DNA of 64,000 bases, from NCBI GenBank assembly GCA_021292105.1, contig CM037869.1, positions 1,769,001-1,833,000 on the forward strand. The letters are read 5' to 3'. The DNA is from Anadara kagoshimensis (taxonomy: Eukaryota; Mollusca; Bivalvia; Arcoida; Arcidae). The notes below the pieces were generated by a model, which was given only the letters and a program-made list of their open reading frames with translations, searched no databases and had not been told where the DNA came from. A program made the translations under genes and the position numbers. Position 1 is the first letter of the stretch, and each line of letters begins with the position of its first letter. Of the stretch, positions 1 to 12,794 are shown piece by piece.

Positions 1-299
1 AATAATGGAGATATTTTTATTTCAAGTACAAAAATAGACCAATTTGATATCTAAAATGTGATTTATTTAAGAACACGAGAACTGAATCCTCCCAAAACCT
101 CACTGAGTAATACGGAGTTATATGTACCCAAAACGGCACGTATAAATTTAAAGAGCTTGGCCTTTAGGGAGTCATTGGATGCATTTCAAGACTTTTATTT
201 GAAAATAATGGAAGAAAATGTCCTATTAATTAGCTTATTGAAGTCGTAAAGTCACTCTGAACCAAGCCACAAAAGAACTTAAATATCGATAATCAAATT

Positions 300-1100
300 A
301 AACTTTCAATTGTTATAGCTCCTTAGTTTCGTATTTTTTCTAGTCAACTTACTAAAATGTTACACAGTGTAAAATGTACAATGAAAAATGGAGTGCAGGT
401 ATATTTTTCTTACGCCCAAGTCAAGATTCTTTCACTTATATTGCAGTGGTAAGTTCTATGAATTTGAAGAAAACCAGAGTATCTGGAGAAAAATATTCAC
501 ATTCGGCAAGCGAAATGATAAACCATCTCACACTAGGATCTGTTGGAGTGGAATTCATAAATTGGCAAAAGGGGCGTTGTGACCCATGAGCTCAGTCAAA
601 ATACCACAAAAACACCAGAATCTAGAGTGTGGATAGGTACTGAATAAAACGTCATAATCACATAAGTCACGCGTTATATGGATGCCACCAATAATCAACC
701 TAAAGCTAGAAAGAGTTACTCCATCTTTTAAAAAACAACATTTTTAACAATTGTATTAAATTTTAAGTGGAATAAACCAGCGTACCTGAAAAAAAACTGG
801 CAACATGCGACAAGCGAAATGATAAATTGTCTATCACTAGGAACTGTTCAAGTGAGTTTCAAATCTTGACCGAGAAAGGTCTTTTGATTCTGCAGCTCAG
901 CCAAAAAATCTGAGTTACGACAAAACATCAAATTTCGGACGGGTACTGGATATAAAAGTCATAATTTCATAAGTCCAATACCATGTGCATAATATCAAAA
1001 GTCAACTTAAAGCTAGGGGATGGTGAGAAGTCTTTGTAACTTCATCTTTTTAAAACGAAATATATTTAAAAACTGTATCAAATTTTAAATGGATTTTGCC
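300..1100. repeat. Diverged direct repeat, about 300-320 bp unit, two copies
   Basis: Shared blocks in order: CAAGCGAAATGATAAA (509 and 812), CACTAGGA..CTGTT, a GGTACTG..ATA..AAA.GTCATAAT..CATAAGTC block (about 636 and 942), TTAAAGCTAG (about 700 and 1008), and TT..ATTAAATTTTAA.TGG (about 755 and 1074). Short open frames here are interrupted and I assign no function. Confidence 0.5.
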
Positions 1101-3687
1101 GTGCACGTTGGGTGACCTGTTGTTGACAAATTTTATTCCTTCATATGCATTTTATCAAGGACACCACTTGTTGAGTTAATAAAGCAATATCGCTTTAATA
1201 TTCTCTTCACAGTAGAAAACCTTTCAACATGTTTTAATTTTTCTCACAAGACGCAAACTTTGTCAACAATTTATTTCTTCACGAAAGCAGAAAAAGAAAT
1301 TATTCTGACAAATGTTTCATTAAGAGTTGTACACAGAACAGCTGAGGAGAGCCGGCTAATTAAGTAATTGATCCGAAAGCCCAAAGAATTAAAACGTCAA
1401 GAGTAAACGTAATATCGAGATGACAAACACTACTGTTTACCAAATGGCTTCTATTAATGTGGTTAATGTAATTGGACAAGTTTTCATTTAATTAGTATTC
1501 CTTTTTACCAATTTCTGACAGCGAACAGCGTGTAATAAAATACGACGAATCTGGCTTTTTATATTACACGAGGACAATCCAGAACTGATGGAGTCAAACA
1601 TTCCCTGCCGCGAGTATTCCGTTATTGAATTCCTCGTAGTTGACAAATTTTGTCTGCAAGCTAAAGGTTGTCTCCTTTGGTGGTTTGATATTAAGTTATA
1701 TATTTACTTCATGTATAGTGTATTGGAAATCTGAATAAATATTCAATTTATACTGTTTTATATTAGACGCTTTTAGGCTTTATAACGAACAATGAACTAC
1801 TACATACACGCTAGACATGCTGCACATTAACTTTGGTTCGTTTTCTAGCTCTTAAAAAAACGAAAGCAGTAAGTGAATCTGTAATGGTGTTTTAGATTGA
1901 AGATGGAGAAGTTCTCCTCATAAAAATGAAACTCTTCGGGATTATGATATAGACTGTCACTCTATCAAAATACTTGTATCACTCATTTCATATAATGTCC
2001 CTCAATCGAAAAGACGTTGTGGGCATGTACATGTGAGGTTCTTAAAAATACAATTTTGACTTCAACTGTGAAATATTAACAATTGTAAACATTAACTTTG
2101 CAACACAGCTTTCAGAAATAATGTCTAGTTCATTATTTTCTTGAACTTTATTGTCTAGAAAAGGAAAAACATGTATCAAGATATAACCCCGTTGTTGTAT
2201 GCTGACCTTGAAGAAATGACGCATTATGTACGCCATTTTATTAAGTCACAGCTTTTCTTTGTTATTGTTGGAAGATTGTATTATATTCTGTTATTTATCT
2301 CGTTAACTATCTGATTTGTAATTGGTTGTAATGGCAAATTGTTTCACACAAAACACAACGTTGTAAAAAATAAACAAGCATGTAGTGACCTAATGAGTTT
2401 ACGGATCATAGCGTCTCTTGCCAGCTTGGTTTAAATCTCGAACCAAATCCTAGTGTGAGAAAGCAAACCAGCTGGCCTGCCGAAGGTATATGCAAGTTGT
2501 TTTCTCTGTGCAATCCGGCTTCCTGCACCATCCATGAACTGACGGTCTTAAATATAAGTGGGAGACATCATCATCATCTCTCTCTCTCCTTACTAGCTAG
2601 TATATAATGGTCATCTCACCACGTAATAAATTATTTCAGTTTTTGTAGTTACTTCGTTCGATTTATGGTAGGCAATGTAGTGTTATGTATTTTGTTTATT
2701 ATTATTTTGCAGTAAGTCTCAGAGGTATTCTACTTAAGAACAACACAGTAAAAAGTAAACAGTAAATAAAATTCTCTACTTTGTCTTTAAGAACAGCCCT
2801 GTCTGAGCTCTCAGACAATGTCAGTATTTTATCATGTCGGGACTCTATAGTCCATGACAATAAATTTCTTAGATGTTTCTCACAAACACAGACATTCACT
2901 TTATGGAATTGTTTAGACAAGTAGAGAGTATCACATACGTACACTTTGAGTACAATGTCTAAGACATGGTGATTAAACGGAATACGTCGTATATTACCTA
3001 TTCTCCAGAATTTCTTTATCAAAATTTATCATACTTATGTAAAGTTTCATTTTGGATGTTAGTTGGTTTTATTTTGAATTATTTTTCAATCAAATAAAAT
3101 ATTCCAATAAATGAAATAAATTTCATGTACATACAGTATATTATAATCTCTAATGGATATTGGGGTAGATTTGCTAGAACCACGAACAAACATAATTAGA
3201 CAAACCAAACCATGAACCACCAAAACAATAAGCACAGTCATGCGACCATTCAGCACATGTATAAGTCTTTGGGAAAATCACATAATGTTGGATCTGCTAG
3301 ACAAAAATACAAAACCAGCAAATAAGAAACATGTTAAGCAGCAATGATGCAATTTTCATCCCGCATTGGTTCAGATAGCCTGATCGAGGACTACGTAGCG
3401 TTAACTCGATACCAGAATTTAATTTGATGACGTCATATAACACGTATGTTATAAAGGGCCAATATATTTTGCCGACAGCAGTGATTCGAAGAGTTCGTTG
3501 ACGTACTACAAATGTATGGTTATTGCAGTATCCGGCTAAATAGACTTAAGATTTATAGTACACGTACATAATTAAAATCTTGATTGCGAACGATGAGTTG
3601 ACGGAGAAAATGAAAAAATTGTGAAAAGTCCAGTAAAATGCCCGTTAAATTTTGTATATTATGTAAATTGTGTAAATAACGTTTATA
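1101..3687. other. AT-rich intergenic DNA, nothing recognised
   Basis: No coding, RNA or structured repeat signal that I can support. A short CT run occurs near 2579. Open frames here are short and without family features. Confidence 0.4.
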
Positions 3688-3900
3688 GTCAAACCTATTG
3701 AAAGTTTATCACGAACCTAAGGAGTTAGTGTAAAATCGACAAGTCATTTCGGCTCCGCCCCGTAAACTAAATTTTGACCGTTTTTCGGCAGCTGCTGTGT
3801 ATCTTTTGACAGCTATTCGACCACTAGTTATCCATATTTTGGCCATTTGACAGTCGATCTTTGACTCATGTGTTAAACTTTAAACATGTCTGTACTGTTC
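3688..3900 (-). mobile_element. Inverted-repeat (MITE-like) element, 'TGTCGAAAGTTTAACACT' family
   Basis: A reverse-orientation, diverged copy of the element seen at 52359 and 62774. It shares TTATCCATATTTTGGCCA, CAGTCGAT and the end TGTTAAACTT..ACATGTCTGTACTGT. It has no coding capacity. Confidence 0.55.
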
Positions 3901-4259
3901 ATGAATACACTGTTATCAAGTGCATCTTTGAAGTAATTACCATTATGTTATAGTTTTTAAAAACAAGTTATATAAAGAATTTATATCTACAATTAGAGAT
4001 ATAAAACTTGATTTATGATTCAGTAAACGAGACTCGGTTGATGTGGCTAGTTTTACTTCAAAAAGATATAATTCAATTTACATCGATAAGACGTGTAAAA
4101 CGTTACCAAGACGCCATTAGCATTAGTCGTACAGCTTCATATCATAATGTAGAGAAATTAATGTCCTAATTAGTTTTATCTTAATTATTATGTATGACAC
4201 TTAGTTAGAGATGGAGCGGTTGTATATTGTAAGTCGCCGGAATGAGAGAAAAAATTCTA

Positions 4260-4905
4260 TTTATACCTTCAAACATAAAATATACTGAAGATACCATCAA
4301 CAAAATGTTGGAGTTTTTAATAGATAACATATTTGTTGTGTTTGGTAATATAGTTTTTCAGCAAACAATCGGACCAATGGGTACAAACTGACCATTGCTT
4401 GCTGATTTGTTTCTTTATTCTTATGAAGCAGAATTTATGCAGAACCTTGTTAAATCTGAAGAGAAGACTGTCGCTAAATCATTCAACTCAACATAGATGA
4501 CGTTCTGTCTCTTAACAAATCTAAGTTTGGAGATTATGTAAATGTCATCTATCCTAGTGAACTTGAAATGAAATAAAATACACGAGTGATTCCTCAAGTT
4601 CTGCTTCATATTTAGACGTATACCTGAATTATGACGCATGCGAAAGGCTACATTTGAAACTTTATGACAAATGTGATGACTTCAATTTTTCTATTGTCAA
4701 CTTTCCTTTTTTATGCAGCAATATACCTGCTTCTCCTGTTTATGGTGCAATTGTTTCCCAATTAGTACGCTATGGTAGAGCGTATTCCCACTACGGGGAC
4801 TTTTTACAACGAAGTAGGCTGCTTGCAAATAAATTGTTGACTCAGTGATATTGCAAGCCTAGGCTTATCAAGGCCCTCAAAAAGTTTTATGGCCGTCATC
4901 ACAGT
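4260..4905 (+). pseudogene. Reverse transcriptase remnant (Penelope-like, probable)
   Basis: Translated pieces in more than one frame keep RT landmarks in order: a PMGTN motif interrupted by a stop (4375-4394), LLADLFLYSYEAEF (from 4396), YIDDVLSL after a frameshift near 4490, SELE, SASYLDVYLN, then LYDKCDDFNFSIVNFP (4660-4707) and SPVYGAIVSQLVRYGRAYS (about 4735-4791). It ends with a KKFYGRHH-like stretch about 4877-4900. The aspartate pair of the active site is in YIDD. Stops and frame changes show it is dead. The 5' end is missing. Assignment to the Penelope-like rather than another RT clade is from memory of family motifs. Confidence 0.7.
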
Positions 4906-5152
4906 TTGATGTCTCTGTGTCCAGGATTGCCCTGGATATATTTGACGTCTCGTAGTTCCATGTTCCTTTCACACAATTTTGATTACACACGTGGCGGGTG
5001 TAGCTAGCTACACAGGAGGTGCTTACCCTTCCGGAGCACCCGGCCTCACTTCCCTGGTGCCGGGAAGTTCACGTGTCTAACCTAACTTGTCAGTTTCAAT
5101 GTTTTTACTTTACTTCTGGATTGTGATTCGGACATGGATTAATAAGTTTGTT
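4855..5152 (+). mobile_element. 3' tail of the RT retroelement
   Basis: Runs on directly from the RT remnant, so it is the untranslated 3' end of that element. Diagnostic blocks are TTTTGATTACACACGTGGC, GGGTGTAGCTAGCTA, CTTCCGGAGCACCCGGCCTC, GTTCACGTGTCTAACCTAAC and GATTCGGACATGGATTA. Many 5'-truncated copies of this tail occur in the window in both orientations. Confidence 0.75.
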
Positions 5153-5626
5153 TTTTTATTTTAATAAATTTTAATTTCGTCTGAAAAATGGACGGAATCA
5201 AGCGATTTTGGGTACTTCTGTGAGAAATTATTTTTCTGAGTTTTTACTTTGCTGTGGGGTTATGGTTTGAACATGGAATGTGGCACGTTTGCAATAGTTT
5301 TATTTTATTTTTCGTCTTCGATGCTTTTTGGTTTGGTTCTTGCTTACACATTTTCCACGTAATATATAACGCATGGATTTAGAAAATTAGACCTATCATA
5401 TGAAACTGATCAAAGGACGTGCTGATAGAATATTAATATAATTTTCGAACAACCTAGAAATTGACTGTTGTTAAAGTTTGGTTCTGATTTTCTCGTCCAG
5501 CTTTGCCCTCTGGTCAGATTTATAAGTCTAATAGAGGAAATATGGATTAACACACCAGCAGTTGATATCATTACACGGACAATAGTACTCTGATAACATA
5601 ATCTACCCTTAGTACAGGCGTCACAT

Positions 5627-6082
<456 letters not shown>

Positions 6083-7799
6083 TTGACACAGTTAAAACAG
6101 AGGCAATATGTCTTACGTAACTCAAATCAAACAAATATTAAAGTTGTATTATGATTTTAAAACTAACCCGATCAGGTCATAATTTAATAAAAAGAATTCG
6201 AGCCAAAATGACCAACAGCTGAGTGGGTTCTTTTCATAAGCGATTACGACGAAAACGTAACTGATCTAAGAATGTAAAGACGATAAGTGGAATACGTTCA
6301 CTTTAAGTATGTTTACCATTGTGTATGTGAAAATAATCCGATTTAAAAACAAACACTCCACAGAAATATTATTATAAAATCAGACTGACTTACGACTGAA
6401 TAATACCTACAAACACAGGGGGTAGAGGTATATATATATTGTTTTTAAATAATAATAATAATAATTATGTGTTTCAATATTTATAATATAACCTCTGATA
6501 TGTATTTCGTCATCATTCACACAAGATACTTCTACATAGTATACTTGAATGAACAAATTTCTGTCTGATCGTTCTTCCGACCAGTTTTATAATGCATTTT
6601 TCAAATAAATAAATAATATAATAAATAAATAAATTAATTAATTAATTAATCAATAAATAACACACCTGTCCGAGCTTCCTAGAAACATAAGTGGCGTTTA
6701 TATTTTATTTAGAAAATTAGAAACTTCACACGCATAAGCATTATGTGTGATCATGAAAGATTTAGAAAATTCTATACACAAATGCAGTCAAAACTGACCA
6801 ATTTTACATGACCTTTTCATTTAAATCGTTATCCATAACAATAAATATTCTTCATTATCATTAAGTAAACGTAGCTGATTGGTTTTCATTTTGAAAAAAT
6901 GATGACCGAGTTTTTCCTTTGATTGGGACAGGAAGATAGACATTGCTGGTGACGTCTCGATACAAATAAAAATTAACATGATATAAGCAACAGGCTTCAA
7001 TCCAATTAAGTTGACTAAATGACACTATAAATACACGACATTGTGGTAAGTACATATGCAAGTGCATTATAGCCGCCAAAGTTTGCCAGAGTGACACTAT
7101 TAATACACAGTATTGTGTTATGACAAGTGCACATGTACTCTGACACGTCCAAGTCTACAAGAAACATTGCACAAGCTCACACGTGCTTTGTAATTGATCA
7201 ATACATGCTTAATTTTATCCTAATAATATAGGTAGATAATTAGTAAAACAAAAACTTTTTGTTTAGAGTAGAAAATTGCTGATTTGACGTAAAATAATAT
7301 GTAAGCAAGCACCTGTATGTTTACAAAACACACATACGAGAGCGACTGTTTGACTAAGTATTGCTCACTTTGACCTATGTTTGATAATTGGATGTATTTT
7401 TTTGTTTTTGTTCACATATCAAAAATCAATCAAAACTTTGAAAATATTTATAACACATATCTCACAATATAAATTATTATTTATACAAATAAACTCCATT
7501 ACTGAGGGGCAACATTTAACAATTAGCGCTCTTACTTATATCATTGTAAAGGTTTCTGTTACATACACATAGATAAACTGTCATACAAAAGACAAATCTC
7601 CGATTTTTGTACTTCAAAGGAGAAACGAAGTGGATGGAGGTAGGGGCGATTCTCAATACAATTTACAATTTGTGTTACCAACGAAAAAACTCTCACAATG
7701 AAAATTAATATTCTTATGCTTAGTACAATAAGAATTATATGAATTTTGAAAATTCAAAAAACACACACAAAAAACTCATTGTTGATACGCCAGTTGCTT
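6083..7799. other. AT-rich intergenic DNA with short simple repeats
   Basis: AAT repeats near 6451-6466 and an ATTA/AATA run about 6604-6660. No gene supported. Confidence 0.4.
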
Positions 7800-8178
7800 T
7801 AGATCCAAACACTGCCGAGAGATACATGAACAACTATCGTTAGATAACGAGGTTCCAAGATGACACTTATTACTTAGCTTTTAGAGTTAAACTTTTGGCA
7901 GGTTTGTAATGTAATTGACGGTTGTCCGGCAACGCCCACGATGTTCCGACAAAGCTACGACATTTTTTAATTAGAAGCAAAAAGAATTTAAAAAATCGGC
8001 CTGAATTGTGTCTTTTAATGACGTCACTGACACCAGTACGTCATTAATTGCAGTGACGCTGCTTTGGTACCATGATGGCGGCCAGTGTCAGAACATAAAA
8101 GGCATGGCCGACGATACGTCGATACGTCAATTCCTTAGCGTTTAGAGTTAAACTTTCGACAGTTCTGTACTGTTGTTT
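7800..8178 (+). repeat. Two partial ends of the 'TTTAACACT' inverted-repeat element
   Basis: Right-end fragments at about 7805-7915 (TTTTAGAGTTAAACTTTTGG) and about 8100-8175 (TTAGAGTTAAACTTTCGACAG, then TCTGTACTG) match the right end of the element at 52359-52578. Confidence 0.5.
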
Positions 8179-8706
8179 TTGTACAGATTATTGATAAATT
8201 AACTTTTATTACACGTGATGTTCAATATGACTGCACATGTAACGTAAAGATAACCGCTATATAATACTAATAAACAACTAACGTCATGTTAAAATCAATA
8301 CAAATATGCAAATTAATTTAATCATAAAAACTATTATCTTATATTGGTAAGGTTTATCTCGAGTGTGCAATGTTTATTAACTGTTAGAACTACAAAACTA
8401 AACTTATCAACGCCTCGCTTCTATTACTTTCTCGGCTTCTGAAATGAGAAAATTATATTCCATGCCATTTTTATTTGATAACTACGGAGGCTTAGAAGGG
8501 ACATCTATAACACTCACTGTATCATGGAAATGTTTTATGTTATATAGCACGCTCTGCAGATGGCGAAAAGAATACTATGTCCTGTGCTATTTTTTAAATT
8601 ATTTTAAAAAAGATGAGTATTCAAACATTGCAGATGAAATATTTTATTTTGAAAAAAATCACAAACTAGCACTAATAAGACATGGAATACCATACAGACT
8701 TGCATT

Positions 8707-8965
8707 ATATGGAGCGCTATCCATACAGTTAATAGGGACAGTTCTAACGTATGCTTCTCTATACGTAATGTATGGAGTGACATCTACATATTATATGGAG
8801 CGCTATCCATACAGTTAATAGGGACAGTTCTAGCGTATGGTTCTCTATACGTAATGTATGGAGTGACATCTACATATTATATGGAGCGCTATCCATACAG
8901 TTAATAGGGACAGTTCTAGCGTATGGTTCTCTATACGTAATGTATAGAGTGACATCTACATATTA
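8707..8965 (+). repeat. 86-bp tandem repeat, three copies
   Basis: Units start at 8707, 8793 and 8879 with ATATGGAGCGCTATCCATAC. Related ATATGGAGYGC-type motifs recur loosely until about 9745. The open frame running in at 8444 is unassigned and ends in this repeat. Confidence 0.85.
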
Positions 8966-9127
8966 TGGAGTGCTCTACGACAAATATGGAACGTTATAAG
9001 TAATATATAGAACCAATAACTATTACACAGAGCGCTGTATTTAACAATTGCATGTTGGACACAACACATGCATAATACATGTAAAGAACTCTGTGGATAT
9101 TGTATGAAGAGTTATACATGACGAATG

Positions 9128-9455
9128 AACCACTGCGGTAGCTCAGTTGGTAGAGTGCTCGCTCCGTAAGTGGAAGGTCGTGGGTTCGATCCCCGGCCGG
9201 GTCTGACCCAAGACTTGAAAGTGGGTAGTGACTGTTCTTTCGCCAAGCACTCGGCATTACGAAATGAAAGTCACGGTTCTTTCGGATGGGAACTTAAAAT
9301 AAACGAAGTCCCGTGTCACGCTAAAGAACCCTGCTGTATAATGTCATCGCAACGCACAGGCAAAATTTCTGCACCTTCGCCTATAGCTGACGACGCCTCG
9401 ATATAAGTGAAATATTCTTGACTGGGACGTTAAACACCATTACTCAACTCAACTC
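9128..9455 (+). mobile_element. tRNA-derived SINE with 13-bp target duplication
   Basis: The tRNA-like head has an A box (TAGCTCAGTTGG, 9138-9149) and a B box (GGTTCGATCC, 9182-9191). A body and the tail GACTGGGACGTTAAAC follow. The 13-bp TACATGACGAATG is duplicated exactly at 9115-9127 and 9456-9468, which marks a retrotransposition event. Related copies are at about 35468-35703 (minus) and 48398-48740 (plus). It is not a functional tRNA. Confidence 0.85.
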
Positions 9456-9754
9456 TACATGACGAATGCTGTTCTATACTTTATATAGGAAACCTTCTAT
9501 ATGTTAATAATATGGAACGCATTTCAAAGTATATGACACTATACATAATATATGGAGTCCTTAGTTATAGAAAGCTCTTTATAATTATATTGGGCTAACA
9601 AGGTACCGAATTTATAAATTACGTTCCATATATTTACACGAAACTCTATACACGTGCACAAATACCGCAAAATATGTTTTCGTAAGACCCATATAATCCG
9701 TTGAGCACTCATACGCAATATATTATGTGGAGCGCGCCATATATATTTTTTCTA

Positions 9755-9974
9755 TGTCCCTTCTGAGCCACCTTACGTTATATCGTCACTGTTTTACATG
9801 TCCCTTCTGAGCCACCTTACGTTATATCGTCACTGTTTTACATGTCCCTTCTGAGCCACCTTACGTTATATCGTCACTGTTTTACATGTCCCTTCTGAGC
9901 CACCTTACGTTATATCGTCACTGTTTTACATGTCCCTTCTGAGCCACCTTACGTTATATCGCCACAGTGTATAA
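9755..9974 (+). repeat. 44-bp tandem repeat, five copies
   Basis: Units begin with TGTCCCTTCTGAGCCACC at 9755, 9799, 9843, 9887 and 9931 and are almost identical; the last diverges at CGCCACAGTG. Confidence 0.9.
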
Positions 9975-11280
9975 ATCTACAAACAAAAATCGATTCTTTG
10001 TTATAATTCAATTTTGATTTGAATTACACGAAGCCTGTATGTGATGTCTTAGAAAATAGTTACGTTAAAGAGCTTATTTTTATTTTAACACTGAGCCAGT
10101 AATTGCCGAGAGTAGCGATTCCATTAACTGAAGTCGTGCGCTAATGTATTTTATTGCCTTCATTCTATCAATTAGCACTAAAACTTAGTAAAACCCAGTA
10201 AAAGCCTATTTCTTTTTATTGATTGTATATATTTGGCTTTTACTCACGAACTACCCAATATAGATTACACTTTGCTCTTTTAGCCCACATTAACTAGGGA
10301 TGATTGGGGAAGTGAGTTTTCACATTTTCGATGTTTTTTTTTTTTTTTGTTTGCTATCAATGACAATTATTTAGGGTGAAGCAAAAGTTGTTCGGTGTTC
10401 CTTAATTCGCTGATATTGCTTGCAGTTCACTGTGATTTTTATTTTGCTGTCACTTAATGTGTATCTTATTTAGCCTTGTAGAGGCAAGAACCGTTTTATT
10501 TTAGATTTGTCGTTCTAATTCGCAATGAACTGCTCAGAAATTCCGATTTCTTGGTGTTCTTTTTAAAAAGCAAGCTCCGCATTTATGGCTTAATCGCGAT
10601 TTCTTGTGTTCTCCCAGTTGCTTTGGCTTTTGTAAAGTGCTAGCACAAGTTTTAGGTTGAGAATTGAAGACAAGGTGTTGAAGCTTTGACAACCAATGTA
10701 CAGAACTTTTTGTACAACAATTCAATAAAAGTATGAATTTCTAGCACATTTGCTATCGTAGAATAATTTTTAAATGACTTACATTAAGCTTTAAGGTATA
10801 ACATTTGACCTCTGCAGTTTGTGTAAAGTATATATCCGATCTGCTTTTGCATGACATCTTATGACAATTTTAAGTGATAACCCTACCATTTTCATCAATA
10901 TTGAGTGGAAGAATAAAATTTTCAAAACAGTTTGATTTCTGAGATGCTGACACAAGTTAAAATGTCACAGCAGCTACTTTATTTCACAATTAAAACATTG
11001 CGTGTAGAACCAGGAGTTACAATTACATTACACAATATTCCTGTTATGATCGATTGAAGATTATTCTGCTTAAAAATATTCGTAAATGTAATGGGCTATA
11101 ACTTTGTATAATTATTATAATAAGTAGTTTTTATTGAATATCTGAGTCTAAATATAGACATAGTAAACAAGTTATTTTTGTATCTTTCACACTTAGCCTG
11201 TATCTTTTATTACACCTTTAACTTATAGTCTTAATTTTATTCCTTAAGTTTGTTAAGTTTGTTCTTTTCATTCTCAGTTT
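9975..11280. other. AT-rich intergenic DNA, nothing recognised
   Basis: A poly-T run occurs at about 10335-10349. No open frame with family features. Confidence 0.4.
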
Positions 11281-11460
11281 TAATATCACACATGACGGGT
11301 GTAGCTAGCTAGACATAAGTGCTTACCCTTCCAGAGCACCCGACCTCACTTCAAATCATAGGTGAAAATTCATATGTTTTAACTAAATTTGCCAGTTTTC
11401 AAAGTTTTTACTTTGCTTTGGGACTGTGCTTTGGACCTAGATTGGTATGTTTGTTTTCTT
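11281..11460 (+). mobile_element. Truncated RT-element 3' tail
   Basis: Contains GGGTGTAGCTAGCTAGAC, TTACCCTTCCAGAGCACCCG and GACCTAGATTGGTATGTTTG, a diverged copy of the 4855-5152 tail. Confidence 0.65.
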
Positions 11461-11651
11461 ATTCTTAAATAGAAAAATGCACTAGGAAAGGTCAACGCAA
11501 ACAGAACAACACACAAACGAAACAAGCTAAATAAAGACAAGACAAGACTAGATACGACACATAAGGCAAAACCTGGTGAAATAGTTTAAGACATAGGTCC
11601 ACTGAAGTAATTTTTTAAACATAATTTTTTCTTATCCTTTAATTTCATTAT

Positions 11652-11822
11652 AAGCAATGATTTCAATTATTTTGTCTATTGAAAATTGAACAAAATTTTT
11701 AATTTTTTCTGCACACTTTTGTATAAACCTGCTCAGTGGATTTATACATTATACAGTGTGCAGAAACAAATCTAAATATTTTGTCCAATTTTCAATAGAC
11801 AAACAAAATGAAATCATTGCTT
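11652..11822. repeat. Foldback inverted repeat, about 65-bp arms
   Basis: The left arm starts AAGCAATGATTTCAATTATT and runs to TTCTGCACAC. The right arm starts GTGTGCAGAAA and ends GAAATCATTGCTT. The arms are complementary with few mismatches around a spacer of about 35 bp. This is typical of a foldback MITE. Confidence 0.75.
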
Positions 11823-12794
11823 AAATACTTAAATGAATCGAAAATAAGAATAAGAAACTTTGTTTAGTGTAAAAAAGACGGCCGATTAACACGCTGACAT
11901 AGAGACATAACAAATCCATTACACCATGGATACCCTTGTTTCCAGTTACTAATGCTATATACCAGTAACATCACCTTTGATAAATCTACTACAGACAAAC
12001 GGATATGGGGAGGTGTTATGTTTACAATCAAATAACTCAAAAGTTTACACAAGCTTTTAATCCTAATGGAACTTAGAAAACTGATGCTTTTACACTAAAT
12101 CATGAAAATCAATATAGTTACTATATATCGCACAAGTGATTGTAATTCGTTGGTGCTTGAATTTGGCGAACTTATAACTTAATTCGGTTTGTTTTACGAA
12201 TGCACATACATTACTTTTGTCTTTTATTAAAACTTTTTGGTTTTCTTTATTTTTTTGGTTTTTTTTTCTGTTATCTATCAAATGACTTTCTACGTGAATC
12301 TGGTACAGTTTGAATTTGTATACGAGAAGGACTTGTTGATTATAATTCTCGTTAAAAGCCCGTTCATATTTTTCTCTAGGTTTTGGTTGTTATGGTTATG
12401 ATTTCAAAGACATTACTTGCTACTTATAGAGCATTATATGTATTTGTTTTCACAAAACTTTCTTGTACATGTATCTATAACATTTCCCTTCATTGAATGG
12501 TAACTGTTATTCAAATTTCAATAAACATGTATTTAAAAACATAAATAATTTGAATTCGAATATTTATGAGACAATACTGGAAATAAATAAACCCAAACAC
12601 TGAATGATGAAGCATTTGACTCCAGGGACATTTTTACAAATATAACATGGATTTATTTCTCGATGTGAGAGACTTGAATTAAGATTCAATGACTATATAA
12701 ATGATATACGGCACCTAGAAATCAGAAATCTTAGCTATAAATCACGACATTTCACCGACCTTCATGTAACTTCTCAATTGTTCGCCTTCTACTT

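Noticed and set aside
8444-8818. 124-codon plus-strand frame
   Set aside because: It runs into the 86-bp tandem repeat and shows no family feature in the upstream part.
9138-9202. Possible tRNA gene
   Set aside because: A and B boxes are present, but the sequence continues into a SINE body with target duplication, so it is a tRNA-derived retroposon head.
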